From DATGLE01 sp035294325 (GTDB taxonomy: Bacteria; Chloroflexota; Ktedonobacteria; Ktedonobacterales; Ktedonobacteraceae), in the NCBI GenBank assembly GCA_035294325.1, contig DATGLE010000071.1:1-13684 (forward strand): a stretch of DNA of 13,684 bases, written 5' to 3'. Position numbers and translations under genes: made by a program. Of this stretch, positions 13,278 through 13,684 are shown one piece after another (the first letter of the stretch is position 1; every line of letters starts with the position of its first letter). The notes under the pieces were generated by a model. It was not told the DNA's origin. It saw only the letters and a list, made by a program, of their open reading frames with translations, and did no database searches.

Positions 13278-13684
13278 CTATCCAGAATACGCCGGCCTGT
13301 TGACTAGAATTTGCGCCAGGGGAGCGGCTATCAGCAGACCGAGCATGACGAGGAGCAATGGCAGGTCGACAATGTGTGTGACGAATGCGAGTCTCGCAGG
13401 CGCGAGCAGGAGAAGAATGTAAAGGCACTGGGCCAGCCAGGCATATTTGCCCAGTAGAGTTGAGCCGAAGCTTACTGGCCGGGCGAAGAGAAAGTAGCTG
13501 ACCAGCGCAGCCAGCAGCGGTACGACGAAGCGCAGCAGCATCACAATGCCGATCCAGAGCGCCAGGATATGGTCCTGGATCAGAATAATCGTCATCGCCA
13601 GGTACAGGCAAAAATCGGTCTCGCCATCCATGATCTGTCCCAGCCTGCTCTGTGTATGTGTCAATCGCGCGACCTGCCCATCGA
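13278..13684 (-). CDS. CDP-alcohol phosphatidyltransferase family protein (N-terminus outside window)
   Basis: A membrane enzyme that joins a CDP-activated lipid to an alcohol with release of CMP; the acceptor cannot be told. Reading in from the window edge (first full codon at 13682), the first residues give the whole signature: D-G-x2-A-R, then eight residues, then G-QIM-D-GET-D. That is the DGx2ARx8Gx3Dx3D metal and CDP site. About 120 residues follow, with several hydrophobic stretches (around ILALWIGIVMLLRFVVPLLA, LAQCLYILLLLAPARL and DLPLLLVMLGLLIAAPL) that look like four or so membrane helices. The stop is TAG at 13278. The N-terminal part, usually one or two helices, lies beyond 13684. 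The TTG at 13664 is not the start, since it falls inside the motif. Confidence 0.85.
   Translation of the reverse strand, partial: DGQVARLTHTQSRLGQIMDGETDFCLYLAMTIILIQDHILALWIGIVMLLRFVVPLLAALVSYFLFARPVSFGSTLLGKYAWLAQCLYILLLLAPARLAFVTHIVDLPLLLVMLGLLIAAPLAQILVNRPAYSG

Noticed and set aside
13198..13611. 138-residue N-terminal extension of hutH
   Set aside because: Histidine ammonia-lyases begin near residue 1 of the ATG at 13197, which has a Shine-Dalgarno; the extension overlaps the phosphatidyltransferase gene in another frame.

Overview
The window looks like a stretch of bacterial chromosome close to a replication origin. The protein families and the GC-rich intergenic repeats resemble Chloroflexota of the Ktedonobacteria type. 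That placement is my impression from the translated proteins, not the result of a search. No rRNA, tRNA, CRISPR array or insertion sequence is visible.

Left end (1-756, no gene): 18 DnaA boxes match TTATCCACA with at most one mismatch, all within 488 bp. They include four head-to-head box pairs with a fixed 1-nt gap. At 390-488 two tandem-box modules face each other. Each is followed, after 4 nt, by CTA-type trinucleotides on the same strand (the DnaA-trio pattern), and an AT-rich core lies between them. I read this as a candidate oriC with a mirror-symmetric unwinding element.

757-4246 (+): dnaG (primase) and rpoD (primary sigma factor), the core of a macromolecular-synthesis operon. A possible 34-codon leader ORF overlaps the rpoD start, and a consensus extended -10 lies inside dnaG. 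A 29-bp perfect stem (4249-4315) separates rpoD from the convergent glycolytic operon.

4313-7340 (-): gap-pgk-tpiA, three consecutive enzymes of lower glycolysis. A likely promoter lies about 140 bp upstream, with a 9-bp-arm palindrome over its -10. Upstream is a repeat block (7538-7695) of two hairpin repeats and six 16-bp tandem units that runs into the stop codon of the next gene.

7694-10419 (-): a PLP-dependent aminotransferase with its own promoter and a leader hairpin, and a two-domain GNAT acetyltransferase. 10576-10911 (+) is a small YCII-like protein with a strong promoter. 10966-11526 (-) is a NUDIX hydrolase of the ADP-ribose pyrophosphatase type. 11656-13197 (-) is histidine ammonia-lyase. 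13278 to the window end (-) is the C-terminal part of a CDP-alcohol phosphatidyltransferase.

Four ParB-binding (parS) sites lie at 9429, 10931, 11606 and 11636, all between genes. One is an exact consensus inside a 30-bp perfect palindrome. Together with the DnaA-box cluster they mark this as an origin-proximal domain: the left end is a candidate site for starting replication and the right half a candidate site for loading the segregation machinery.
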